From Streptomyces cinnamoneus (GTDB lineage: Bacteria; Actinomycetota; Actinomycetes; Streptomycetales; Streptomycetaceae), in the NCBI RefSeq assembly GCF_014650495.1, contig NZ_BMVB01000023.1, positions 1-64,000 on the forward strand: DNA of 64,000 nucleotides. Direction: 5' to 3'. The translations under genes were made by a program, and so were the position numbers. This document shows, piece by piece, positions 7,746 through 15,985 of the stretch; position 1 is the first letter of the stretch; each line of letters starts with the position of its first letter. The notes beneath the pieces are model-generated. The model saw nothing but the letters and a program-made list of their open reading frames with translations, was not told where the DNA came from and did no database searches.

Positions 7746-8723
7746 ATGACGACAGGTCGGCTCGGGCACCAAGCCGCGCCACCGAACGCGGCCTACGCCG
7801 GACAGGTCGTGCACTTCCCGGACCCGGTGCGGCGCAGCCGCCACCCCAAGGGGGTGCGGATCGACGACGAGGGCCACCCGGACTTCTCCGCGTACGCCCG
7901 GGCGGCCGCCGAGATCGCCGAACCGCCGGAGGGCTTCGGCGTCGACGAGCTGCGCCTGACCGACTACGTGTCGGCCAACGCCGCCCTGCACGCCGCCGGC
8001 CACGAGCTGTGGGCCAGCCTGCCGCCCGTGGCGACGCCGCACGGCTGGACCTGGCACCACGTGCCCCGCACGCGCCGGCTGGAGCTCGTCCCGGTCGAGG
8101 TCAAGGCCCTGCTGCGGCACCACGGCGGCCTGGCCACCGCCCTCGTCGACCACGACAAGCGCGGCACGCGGCCGCTGCAGGAGACCCGGCCGGTGCACTT
8201 CGTCCTCCCGCAGCGGGACCTCGCGGTGACGGAGGAACAGGTCCAGGGCGTCGAGGAGGACCTCGGCTACCGCCTGCCCGGCGCCTACCGCTCGTTCCTG
8301 AAGGCGGCCGGCGGCTGCGCGCCCGTCGGCGCCGCGCTCGACGCCGAACTGGGCCTGCTGCTGGACCAGCCGTTCTTCACGGTGCGCGACGAGGCCGCCG
8401 TCAACGACCTCGTGTACGTCAACAAGTGCCTGCGCGACCACTTCACCAAGGACTACCTCGGTGTCGGCTTCGTGCAGGGCGGTGTCCTCGCGGTCAAGGT
8501 CAAGGGCGAGGCCCTCGGCTCCGTGTGGTTCTGCCCGTACGACGACGCCCGCGACCGGGACGGCTGGACGGTGACCGAACGGGTCGAGCGGCTGATGCTG
8601 CCCTGCGGCGAGGACTTCGACGACTTCCTCTCCCGCCTGGCGGGCGGACCGCCGGAGCTGGAGACCGTGGCGAACCTGATGGTGGACGGCGGCTTCGCGC
8701 ACGCCGTCCCGGTGGAGGGATGA
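7746..8723 (+). CDS. SMI1/KNR4 (SUKH-1-like) family protein
   Basis: A 325-residue cytoplasmic protein. Residues from about 155 to 310 match the SMI1/KNR4 pattern: VTEEQVQGVEEDLGYRLPGAYRSFLKAAGGCAP, then VNDLVYVNKCLRDHF, GVGFVQGG and the end WTVTERVERLMLPCGEDFDDFLSRL. The first 150 residues are rich in Ala, His and Asp and I recognise no domain there. The ATG at 7746 follows AGGGGG. Its stop overlaps the start of the next gene (ATGA), so the two are translationally coupled. In known systems such proteins are toxin antidotes or adaptor modules. Confidence 0.82.
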   Translation: MTTGRLGHQAAPPNAAYAGQVVHFPDPVRRSRHPKGVRIDDEGHPDFSAYARAAAEIAEPPEGFGVDELRLTDYVSANAALHAAGHELWASLPPVATPHGWTWHHVPRTRRLELVPVEVKALLRHHGGLATALVDHDKRGTRPLQETRPVHFVLPQRDLAVTEEQVQGVEEDLGYRLPGAYRSFLKAAGGCAPVGAALDAELGLLLDQPFFTVRDEAAVNDLVYVNKCLRDHFTKDYLGVGFVQGGVLAVKVKGEALGSVWFCPYDDARDRDGWTVTERVERLMLPCGEDFDDFLSRLAGGPPELETVANLMVDGGFAHAVPVEG

Positions 8724-11700
8724 GCGGCGCAATGGTGACGTTCGCGCAGGCGCAGGAGCGCGCGGAGCGCTGGGTCAACGGCGAGGTGCCGGCCTATCTC
8801 CAACGCGAGGTGTGCGTGAGGGAATTCGGCCTGGGCTTCGTCTGCTGGGCGGAGGACCGCGAGGACGGCCCGACCGGCGACGGCGCCCGCCTCCGCATGG
8901 TCATCGCCCGGGACAGCGGCGAGACGACGCTGTGGCCGGGACTGCCGGTGGGCGAAGTGATCCGCCGGTACGAGGAGGAGTACGGCACCGTGGACGAACC
9001 GGCACCGAGCACCACGGACGCGGCCCCACCGCGCCGAGTGGACCTGGAGGCGACGTCCTTCCTGCTGAGCCCGCCCCAGTGGCTGCAGGACGCGGCGGAC
9101 GCGATCGGGATCCCGGACCGGAGGTCGGGGGGCACGGGGGCCGCGGGGGCCGCGGACGCGGCCTCGGGCTCGGACCGGGGTGCGGCTTCGGGTGCGGCTT
9201 CGGCCTCGGGTTCGGCCCCGGCCCCGGCCCCGGGCTCGGCTTCGGGTGTGGCTGCGGCCTCGGGCTCGGGCTGGGGCTCGGACCAGGGCGCGGCTCCGGC
9301 CGCGGGTTCGGGTGCGGCCTCTGCCCTGGCTCCGGCCTCGGGTTCCGGCGACGCTTCGGCTTCGGCTTCGGCTTCGGCTTCGGCTTCTGCGCCGGCTTCG
9401 GCCTCGGGCGTGGCCTCGGGTTCGGGTGCGGTTCCGGGTGCGGCCTCGGCTCCGGCTGCGGACCCGGGCGTGCAGGCGCCTGCGGCGGCCGGTTCGGGTG
9501 ACGCCGTGGTGCCGGGTGCGCGCGACGCAGCCGGTGTCTCCGGCCCGCCGGAGGCCGACGTGCAGGACGCCGTGCCGGACGCCCCGTGGGCCGACGTGGA
9601 CGTGACGGGCCGTCCGTCCTCGCAGGACGCGGATTCCGGCCCCTCGTCCGAGGCGTGGGCGGCGGCGGACGTGGCGAAGGACGACGACGACCGTTCCGTC
9701 GGCCTGCCCGCCACCGTGCTGGCCCCGGCCCTGTCGGGCTCGGACCTGGACGACACCCCGCCGCCCGGCGTCCGTCCGGAAGCCAAGACCGCACTGATGC
9801 CACAGGGCAGCGCGCTGCCGCGGACGACGATCGCACCCGCGCTCGACGTCCCGGGGGCGGCCCCGGAAGCGGCGTCCCCGCCTGCGGGCGGCCGGTACGT
9901 ACGGACGCAGCTGGTGTCCCAGCTGGACGAGGCGAGCCTGGGCGCCGGCATGCCGGGTGCGCCGGGTGCGCCTGCGGCTCCGGGTGCTCCCGGTCAGCCG
10001 GGCACTCCGCCGCCGGGTGCTCCTGCGTTCCCGGGTGCCCCCGGTCAGCCGGGCGCCCAGGCGGCGGGCGTTCCCGGTCAGCCGCACGCTCCAGGTGCCC
10101 CTGGCCAGCCGGGTACTCCGCCGCCGGGTGCTCCTGCGTTCCCGGGTGCCCCCGGTCAGCCGGGTGCTCAGGTGCCCGGTGTGCCTGCTTTCCCCGGTGC
10201 CCCCGGCCAGCCCGGTACTCCGCCGCCGGGTGCGCCTGCGTTTCCGGGTGCTCCGGGTCAGCCGGGTGCTCAGGCGGCGGGCGTTCCCGGTCAGCCGCAG
10301 GCTCCGGGTGCCCCGGGTCAGCCCGGCACTCCGCCGCCGGGTGCGCCTGCGTTTCCGGGTGCTCCGGGTCAGCCGGGTGCTCAGGCGGCGGGCGTTCCCG
10401 GTCAGCCGCAGGCTCCAGGTGCCCCGGGTCAGCCCGGTACTCCGCCGCCGGGTGCCCCCGCTCAGCCCGGTGGCGTCCATGCCGCCGCGACGATGCTCGC
10501 GGGTCCGGGCACGCCCGGCATGCCCGGCGCCCCGGGTGCCCCCGGCGCTCCGCGGCCGCCCCAGGCGCCCGGTGCGCCGACTCCGCCGGCCGCGCCCGGT
10601 GGAGCCCCCCAGGCGCCCGGTGGTGTGCATGCCGCTGCGACGATGCTTGCGGGTCCGGGCACGCCCGGCCTGCCCGGCGGCCCGGGTGCCCCGGGTGCCC
10701 CCGGCGCCCCCGCCTACGGGTACCCGCCCGCCGCGCCCACCGGTGTGCCCACCGTCGGGCCCGGCTACATGGCCGTCCTGCGGTACCGGGCCCAGGACGG
10801 GTCCGAGCAGCAGGTCATCCGGCGCAGTGCGCCCGGCACCCCGCACCCCGAGTGGCAGATCCTGCACGAGCTGCGGTCCATGAACGTGCCGCCGCAGCAG
10901 GTGCTGGAGCTGCACACCGAGCTGGAGTCGTGCGATCTGCCGGGCGGGTACTGCGCCCGCATGATCCGGGAGACCTGGCCGCAGGTGAGGATCAGTCACA
11001 CCGCGGCGTACGGGCGCGACCACGCCACCCGTCAGCAGGGCGTGCGCCACCTCGTCGAGCACCAGGGCGAACTGCACCAGGTCGCGGACGGGCCCGCGCG
11101 GCCCGCGCCGAACCGGGTGCCGCTGCCGCCCCCCGGCCACATCCAGCCGGCGCCTCCGGTCGGGCCGGACGTCATCGGGCGGGAGCTCGCCGAGGCGTTC
11201 GGGCCGCAGGGCGTCTTCCGGTTCGACCAGCGTGCCGTCTCGCGCCAGGGCGTGCCCGAGGTCGTCGCGCAGACGCTCGTCTGGGCCGGTCTGCCGGTGG
11301 ACTTCGGACCGTTCTTCTGGGGCCAGGCCCAGGCGGGCCGCCCCGTGCCGACGCTGGCGGAGCTGGCGGCGGAGCGGGGTGTGCGGGCGGCGACGGACGC
11401 CGGTTCGTACCTCGTCATGGGCAGCGACTACGGCCGCCAGCTGTGCGTGCAGTACGGCACGGCCCACATCGTGGCGGTGCCCATGGAGGCGGGCCCGGAC
11501 GGCGGGCCCGTGCCGCCCCAGTTCGTCAACACGAGTCTTCCCCAGTTCGTACGCTCTTTGGCGCTGCTCGGAAAGATGTGGCGCTGGCGCTACGGGCTGA
11601 CGCCGGAGCAGGCCGGGCGCTGGACCGTGGACTTTCAGGACCAGCTGGCCGCGCTCGACCCGGCGGCACTGTCGACTCCGGAGAACTGGTGGGCCGTGCT

Positions 11701-11731
11701 CCTGGAGCAGATGTGGGACGGTCTCTTCTAG
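8720..11731 (+). CDS. Multidomain protein: N-terminal domain, collagen-like linker, deaminase-like domain, SUKH-4-like domain
   Basis: A 1003-residue protein. Residues 1-95 form a small domain (ERWVNGEVPAYL ... TLWPGLPVGEVIRRYEEEYG) that looks like a YrhB/Imm35-type immunity module; this is tentative. Residues about 135-260 are Ser/Ala/Gly/Pro low complexity, 260-410 are acidic and disordered, and about 412-680 are Gly-Pro-rich repeats with a 37-residue period. Residues about 683-770 resemble a nucleic-acid deaminase: H709-P-E711 and a Cys pair C738-x6-C745 in TELESCDLPGGYC, where a Ser replaces the usual Pro before the first Cys. Residues about 815-1003 resemble SUKH-4 (VVAQTLVWAGLPVDFGPFFWG ... 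ENWWAVLLEQMWDGLF). No signal peptide is visible. Toxin-like and immunity-like domains in one chain is unusual; function unknown. Confidence 0.75.
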   Translation: MSGAMVTFAQAQERAERWVNGEVPAYLQREVCVREFGLGFVCWAEDREDGPTGDGARLRMVIARDSGETTLWPGLPVGEVIRRYEEEYGTVDEPAPSTTDAAPPRRVDLEATSFLLSPPQWLQDAADAIGIPDRRSGGTGAAGAADAASGSDRGAASGAASASGSAPAPAPGSASGVAAASGSGWGSDQGAAPAAGSGAASALAPASGSGDASASASASASASAPASASGVASGSGAVPGAASAPAADPGVQAPAAAGSGDAVVPGARDAAGVSGPPEADVQDAVPDAPWADVDVTGRPSSQDADSGPSSEAWAAADVAKDDDDRSVGLPATVLAPALSGSDLDDTPPPGVRPEAKTALMPQGSALPRTTIAPALDVPGAAPEAASPPAGGRYVRTQLVSQLDEASLGAGMPGAPGAPAAPGAPGQPGTPPPGAPAFPGAPGQPGAQAAGVPGQPHAPGAPGQPGTPPPGAPAFPGAPGQPGAQVPGVPAFPGAPGQPGTPPPGAPAFPGAPGQPGAQAAGVPGQPQAPGAPGQPGTPPPGAPAFPGAPGQPGAQAAGVPGQPQAPGAPGQPGTPPPGAPAQPGGVHAAATMLAGPGTPGMPGAPGAPGAPRPPQAPGAPTPPAAPGGAPQAPGGVHAAATMLAGPGTPGLPGGPGAPGAPGAPAYGYPPAAPTGVPTVGPGYMAVLRYRAQDGSEQQVIRRSAPGTPHPEWQILHELRSMNVPPQQVLELHTELESCDLPGGYCARMIRETWPQVRISHTAAYGRDHATRQQGVRHLVEHQGELHQVADGPARPAPNRVPLPPPGHIQPAPPVGPDVIGRELAEAFGPQGVFRFDQRAVSRQGVPEVVAQTLVWAGLPVDFGPFFWGQAQAGRPVPTLAELAAERGVRAATDAGSYLVMGSDYGRQLCVQYGTAHIVAVPMEAGPDGGPVPPQFVNTSLPQFVRSLALLGKMWRWRYGLTPEQAGRWTVDFQDQLAALDPAALSTPENWWAVLLEQMWDGLF
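9954..10720 (+). repeat. In-frame tandem repeats coding collagen-like linker
   Basis: Inside the large fusion gene a unit of about 111 bases (37 residues, with core GAPGQPGTPPPGAPAFPGAP) occurs about four times, one copy with a shortened middle. It is followed by two copies of a second unit reading PGGVHAAATMLAGPGTPG. The copies are very similar at the DNA level, so copy number is likely to vary between strains. The repeats keep the reading frame. Confidence 0.85.
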
Positions 11732-11903
11732 CGGCCGGCCAGGCGTGCGCGGAGGGCACAGGGCGCTCGGCCCCGTCCACAGGGGGACGGAGGGCGGGCG
11801 TCCTGTGTCGCGGAGTGTCGCGACATGGGCGCTTCGTTTGTCCGGGAATGATGGACGCCAGACCTGTCGCATACCGGATTTCCGGATATAAGGGGCTACA
11901 AGG

Positions 11904-12803
11904 ATGAGTTCATCGGTGTCTCCTGACGGTTTCGCTGTCGTACGAGGCCGCGGTTACCGGCCGGAGCAGGTCGACAGCGCGATGGCGGAGTTCGCCCGGC
12001 AGCGGGATTCCGCCTGGGAGCGGGCCGCACGCCTGACCGTCCTCGCACGCGAGATGGAGGACGAGGTACGGCGCCTCGCACAAGTGGTGGCGAAGCTTCC
12101 ACCACAGACGTACGAGACCCTGGGGCCGCGCGCCCAGGGCCTGGTGACCACGGCCGAGCTGGAGGCGGCCGGTCTGCGGGAGCGGTCCGAGGCCGAGGCG
12201 GCGGAGGTGCAGGAGGCGTCCCGGGCACACAGCCGGCGGGTGCGCGACTCCGCGCACGAGTACGCGGTGGCCGTGCGGGCGGAGGCCGAGGAGTGGGCGC
12301 GGCAGGCGCAGCTCGCGGCGCAGACCGTCGCCGACGACCTGCGGACGACCGTGAGCCACGAGGTCAAGGAACGGCGCGCGGAGTCGCTGGCGGCGCTGAA
12401 GGACATGCGGCAGCGCTGTTCCATGATCCTGGCCGAGCAGGAGAAGGAGCACACCGAGCGCTGGGACGCGGCCGGCCGTGAGATCGCCGAGCGCGAGGCG
12501 GCGATGGACGCGCGCGTGGCGGCGCTGGAGGAGTACGCGCGAACGGCCCTCGGCGACGCGCGGCGGCACTACGCCGACACGGAGGAGGCCGCCCGGCACG
12601 GGCAGGAGGACGCCGAGGCGCAGGCGGCGGCGGTCATCGCCCAGGCGCGGGTGCGGGAGGAGCGGATCGCCCGGGACACCGAGCGGGTGCTGCGCGAGCA
12701 CGAGGAGCGGCGCGAGGAGCTCAAGTCGCACATGGCGCACGTCCGGCACAGTCTGGCGGCGCTGACCGGGAAGCCGGTCGCCGAGGACGCTGACGCCGGG
12801 TGA
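11904..12803 (+). CDS. DivIVA/FilP-like coiled-coil protein
   Basis: A 299-residue, highly charged protein. The N-terminal stretch GFAVVRGRGYRPEQVDSAMAEF resembles the short DivIVA-like membrane-targeting head. From residue about 30 to 285 it is nearly all heptad-rich coiled coil, dominated by Ala, Glu and Arg. Similar Streptomyces proteins are annotated as cellulose-binding protein but more likely belong to the cytoskeletal and polarity family of DivIVA, Scy and FilP. The ATG follows AAGGGG by about eight bases. It converges with the lytic transglycosylase gene, with a strong hairpin between. Role in polar growth is inferred from the fold only. Confidence 0.72.
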   Translation: MSSSVSPDGFAVVRGRGYRPEQVDSAMAEFARQRDSAWERAARLTVLAREMEDEVRRLAQVVAKLPPQTYETLGPRAQGLVTTAELEAAGLRERSEAEAAEVQEASRAHSRRVRDSAHEYAVAVRAEAEEWARQAQLAAQTVADDLRTTVSHEVKERRAESLAALKDMRQRCSMILAEQEKEHTERWDAAGREIAEREAAMDARVAALEEYARTALGDARRHYADTEEAARHGQEDAEAQAAAVIAQARVREERIARDTERVLREHEERREELKSHMAHVRHSLAALTGKPVAEDADAG

Positions 12804-12966
12804 GGGCTCGGGCCCGCCCACAGGGCGGGGCCGGGTCGGGGTCGGGGCGGGCCCTTCTGGGGGCTGGATTATTTACGGCAGCCGTCCTGCGTGAACAGTG
12901 CTCCGCAAGACACCGCACATAACCCCTACGCCCCCTGCCAGGGCCCGCCCCGCCCCCGCCCCCGGC

Positions 12967-13001
12967 CCCTCCCGCCGGTGGGTGGACACCCGGCGGGAGG
13001 G
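12967..13001. terminator. Bidirectional terminator
   Basis: A perfect 12-bp stem (arms 12967-12978 and 12990-13001) with an 11-base loop sits between the convergent coiled-coil gene and the transglycosylase gene. The upstream 150 bases are C/G-rich and hold no gene. Confidence 0.8.
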
Positions 13002-13010
13002 ACCGCTCGC

Positions 13011-14771
13011 TCAGGTGGCGGGCTGCGGCGGCGTCGTCGGGGTGGTCGGTGCTGTGACGGTGAGTTCCACGGTGAGCTTCGCGCCGTCGGTGGTGGTCAG
13101 CTGCAGGATGAACGTGCCGGCCTGCTCGTCGGTGAACAGCTCCGGCAGGGTCACCAGGCCGTCCTTGTCCGTCTTGGGGAGGCCGAACGTGCGGACGGGC
13201 TTGCCGTCCGCTCCCTTGACGTACGGGCCTGCCTTTGCCGGGGTCTTGCCGTCGGCGGCCAGGATGGTTGCCGTGATCGCCGTGTCGCTGACGGGCTTGT
13301 CCTTGGCCAGCGACCTGATCTGGACCTTCTGCGTGAAGGAGCTCTTCGGGGCTGCCTTCAGGGCGTCCGTGCCCTCGCGCTTGAGCGTGTCCGCGCGCGG
13401 GGCGGGGGCGGCCTTGACGGTGGCGGCGTAGTCGACCGGGTCGATCCTCCCGCCGTCCTTGCCCTCGACCGTGGCACGCACGGTGAAGGGGCCGGGCTTG
13501 TCGCCCGCCAGGAGCTCGGGCGCGGTGGCCTTGCCCTCCTTGTCGGTTCGGACGGTGACGATCCGCTCGGCTTCGGGGAAGTGGGCGGCGGTTTGCAGGC
13601 CGATGACCTCGAAACGGACGACGGTGCCGTCGGCGGCGGGCTTGCCGTCGCGGTCCAGGGCCCGCACCTGGAGGCGCTGGTTGAACGCCTCGCCCGCCGT
13701 GGCCTCCAGCGTGCCCTCGCCCACGCGGTCGAGCCGGGTGACCGGGGCCGGAGCCGGCGGGGTGGGCTTGGTGGTGCCGGTGTCGCCGCCCGGCTTGCCC
13801 GGCTCGCTGGGCTTGGGGGCCGGGGGCGTGCTCGGCTTGCCGGAGTTGCTCGGGGTGCTGGGCTTGTTCGGCCGGGTGTTCTCCGTGGGCTTCGTGCCCT
13901 GGCCGCCGGTCGAGCCGCTCGGGCGCGACGGCGAGGGCGTGCTGCCGGACGAACCGCCGCCCGTGCGCGACGGAGCCGGGTCGGGCACCGCGCTGACGTT
14001 GCCGCTCTTGTACGTGCGCATCCAGGCGAGCACGGCGTTGACGTACTCACGGGACTGGTTGTAGCTGAGGATGGCCCGGTCGAGGTCGCCCGGGTTGTTC
14101 AGGTCCTTGCCGCCCGCGCACAGGTAGCGGGCGGTGCCGGCCGCGGCGTCGAAGATGTTGTTCGGGTCCTTGACCCCGTCGCCGTTGCCGTCCTCCCCGT
14201 ACCCCTCCCACGTGGAGGGGATGAACTGCGTGGGGCCGACGGCGCGGTCGTACTCCTTGTCGCCGTCCCAGCGGCCGCCGTCGGTGTCCTTGATGACGGC
14301 GAACTGACCGCCCGTGAGTCTCGGTCCCAGGATCGGCTTCTGCGTGTACCCGTCCGAACGCAGCCCGTAGGCCGCGGCGTGCTCGGACTCCACCTTGCCG
14401 ATGCCCGCGATGAGCTGCCAGGGAATGTGGCAGCTCGGGTAGCGCTGCTGCGCGAGCTTCTCGGCGTTCTTGTAGGCGGCGAGGGCGGTCGCGGGAATGC
14501 CCGTGGCGCCGTCCGGGGCGTCCCCGGGGCCTGCGTTGGGGTCGGGCTTGCCCGAGGCGCCCGGGCGGGGCACCAGGTCGGGCAGGGCGAGGTTGGGAGT
14601 GCCGTGCGGCCGGCTCTGCGGGTTGTCCGTGCCGGGCGAGGGGTCGCCGCCCTGACCGGCGTGGTGCGGCGGGCTGGCCCCGACCGCGGCCGTCGTCAGG
14701 CCGGCGACGAGCAGAGCGGCGCACAGTCCCTGCCGGGAAATGCTCGCCGCGCGAGTTCGAAGTATCTTCAC
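13011..14771 (-). CDS. Secreted lytic murein transglycosylase with Ig-like C-terminus
   Basis: A 586-residue exported protein. A signal peptide (RQGLCAALLVAGLTTAAVGA) occupies residues 1-32. Residues about 92-265 are an SLT_2/MltB-type transglycosylase domain with catalytic Glu128 in IGKVESEHAAAYG and GPTQFIPSTWEGYG, including an acidic DGNGDG loop that may bind calcium. A Pro/Ser/Thr/Gly-rich linker (about 266-345) joins two Ig-like beta domains at the C-terminus (GEAFNQRLQVRALDRDGKP; SSFTQKVQIRSLAKDKPVS). It cleaves peptidoglycan during growth; the Ig-like part may anchor or space it. The GTG at 14771 follows AAGGA at nine bases. Confidence 0.88.
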   Translation of the reverse strand: MKILRTRAASISRQGLCAALLVAGLTTAAVGASPPHHAGQGGDPSPGTDNPQSRPHGTPNLALPDLVPRPGASGKPDPNAGPGDAPDGATGIPATALAAYKNAEKLAQQRYPSCHIPWQLIAGIGKVESEHAAAYGLRSDGYTQKPILGPRLTGGQFAVIKDTDGGRWDGDKEYDRAVGPTQFIPSTWEGYGEDGNGDGVKDPNNIFDAAAGTARYLCAGGKDLNNPGDLDRAILSYNQSREYVNAVLAWMRTYKSGNVSAVPDPAPSRTGGGSSGSTPSPSRPSGSTGGQGTKPTENTRPNKPSTPSNSGKPSTPPAPKPSEPGKPGGDTGTTKPTPPAPAPVTRLDRVGEGTLEATAGEAFNQRLQVRALDRDGKPAADGTVVRFEVIGLQTAAHFPEAERIVTVRTDKEGKATAPELLAGDKPGPFTVRATVEGKDGGRIDPVDYAATVKAAPAPRADTLKREGTDALKAAPKSSFTQKVQIRSLAKDKPVSDTAITATILAADGKTPAKAGPYVKGADGKPVRTFGLPKTDKDGLVTLPELFTDEQAGTFILQLTTTDGAKLTVELTVTAPTTPTTPPQPAT

Positions 14772-15196
14772 GGAGGCTGCTTCCTTGGGAGACCTGCGGC
14801 CGTACGAAGGGGGTCGCACGTCAGCCCCCCTCAGCCATAGACCCGAACACTAATTCCCTCAAGCCCCAATTGTCTTGCCCGGGGACCGGCTTCACGGATT
14901 CTTCGCCGTTCGTTACCCCGGCAGGGGCGCCGTCTCCGCTGTTGTGCGTACCGACCCTGAGACCGGGCCCCGTCGCGGGGCGCCATCCCCTAGGGGTACC
15001 TCCGTACGTTCTCCTCCCCGCAGGTCGTACCGCAGCAGGAGGAGCGGGCCCCGGACGGTCCCTAGATTCATAGAGGCGGCCGGGGGCCGGGTGGGGACAG
15101 CCCCACCCCGAAGACACGGAACAGCACCATCGTGGCCGCCCCCTGCCCTCCAGCAGGCTTGGTTCATCACCCAGCAGACCCAGAGGAGAGACCACC
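14772..15196. promoter_or_regulatory. Divergent intergenic region (transglycosylase / ABC pair)
   Basis: These 425 bases hold no convincing gene. A TAGATT -10-like box at 15063-15068 could start the ABC operon with a leader of about 120 bases. The small palindrome GGTACC and several G/C hairpins are visible, but no clear operator. Start sites for both directions are inferred by position. Confidence 0.35.
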
Positions 15197-15985
15197 GTGA
15201 CAACGGCTGTATCGATTCCCCGCACCGGGGGCAGTGGAGGGCGTACGGCCGCCGCGGCGAGGGCGCGTCAGGTCCTCAAGGCGTACGGGTCCGGGGAGAC
15301 GCGGGTCGTCGCCCTCGACCACGTCGACGTGGACATCGCCCGCGGACAGTTCACGGCCATCATGGGGCCCTCCGGGTCCGGCAAGTCGACGCTGATGCAC
15401 TGCCTGGCCGGCCTCGACACCGTCACGTCGGGTCAGATATTCATCGACGAGACCGAGATCACCGGGCTCAAGGACAAGAAGCTCACCCAGCTGCGCCGGG
15501 ACCGGATCGGCTTCATCTTCCAGGCGTTCAATCTGCTGCCGACGCTCAACGCCATCGAGAACATCACGCTTCCCATGGACATCGCCGGCCGCAAGCCCGA
15601 CAAGCAGTGGCTGGACCGCGTCGTGGAGACCGTCGGCCTGGCGGGCCGCCTCAAGCACCGGCCCAACCAGCTCTCCGGCGGCCAGCAGCAGCGTGTGGCG
15701 GTCGCCCGCGCCCTCGCCGCCCGTCCCGAGATCATCTTCGGTGACGAGCCGACCGGAAACCTGGACTCCCGGGCCGGCGCCGAGGTCCTCGGCTTCCTGC
15801 GCCGCTCGGTGGACGAGCTGGGCCAGACCATCGTCATGGTGACGCACGACGCGGTCGCCGCCTCCTACGCGGACCGCGTGCTCTACCTCGCCGACGGGCG
15901 CATCGTCGACGAGATGCAGCACCCGACCGCCGACATGGTGCTGGAGCGCATGAAGAACTTCGACGCCCGCGGACGGGTGTCGTGA
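15197..15985 (+). CDS. ABC transporter ATP-binding protein, MacB/LolD type
   Basis: A 262-residue ATPase: Walker A GPSGSGKSTLMHCLAGLD, Q-loop FQAFNLLPTLNAIEN, signature LSGGQQQRVAVARAL, Walker B IIFGDEPTGNLD and a switch His in MVTHD. This subgroup powers FtsX-type permeases that extrude or mechanically act on envelope substrates. The GTG start follows GAGGAGA. Its TGA overlaps the GTG of the permease (GTGA), so the pair is coupled. A close paralogue lies at 39366-40148. Substrate unknown. Confidence 0.93.
   Translation: MTTAVSIPRTGGSGGRTAAAARARQVLKAYGSGETRVVALDHVDVDIARGQFTAIMGPSGSGKSTLMHCLAGLDTVTSGQIFIDETEITGLKDKKLTQLRRDRIGFIFQAFNLLPTLNAIENITLPMDIAGRKPDKQWLDRVVETVGLAGRLKHRPNQLSGGQQQRVAVARALAARPEIIFGDEPTGNLDSRAGAEVLGFLRRSVDELGQTIVMVTHDAVAASYADRVLYLADGRIVDEMQHPTADMVLERMKNFDARGRVS

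Noticed and set aside
9954..10720. Possible CRISPR array or intergenic VNTR.
   Set aside because: The repeats are in frame inside a gene, code for Gly-Pro-rich peptide, and have no unique spacers.
8453..11872. A very long open frame on the strand opposite the multidomain SUKH/deaminase gene.
   Set aside because: It is Arg/Gly-rich, matches no family, and mirrors the G+C-biased third positions of the real gene. Such antisense frames are normal in this kind of genome.
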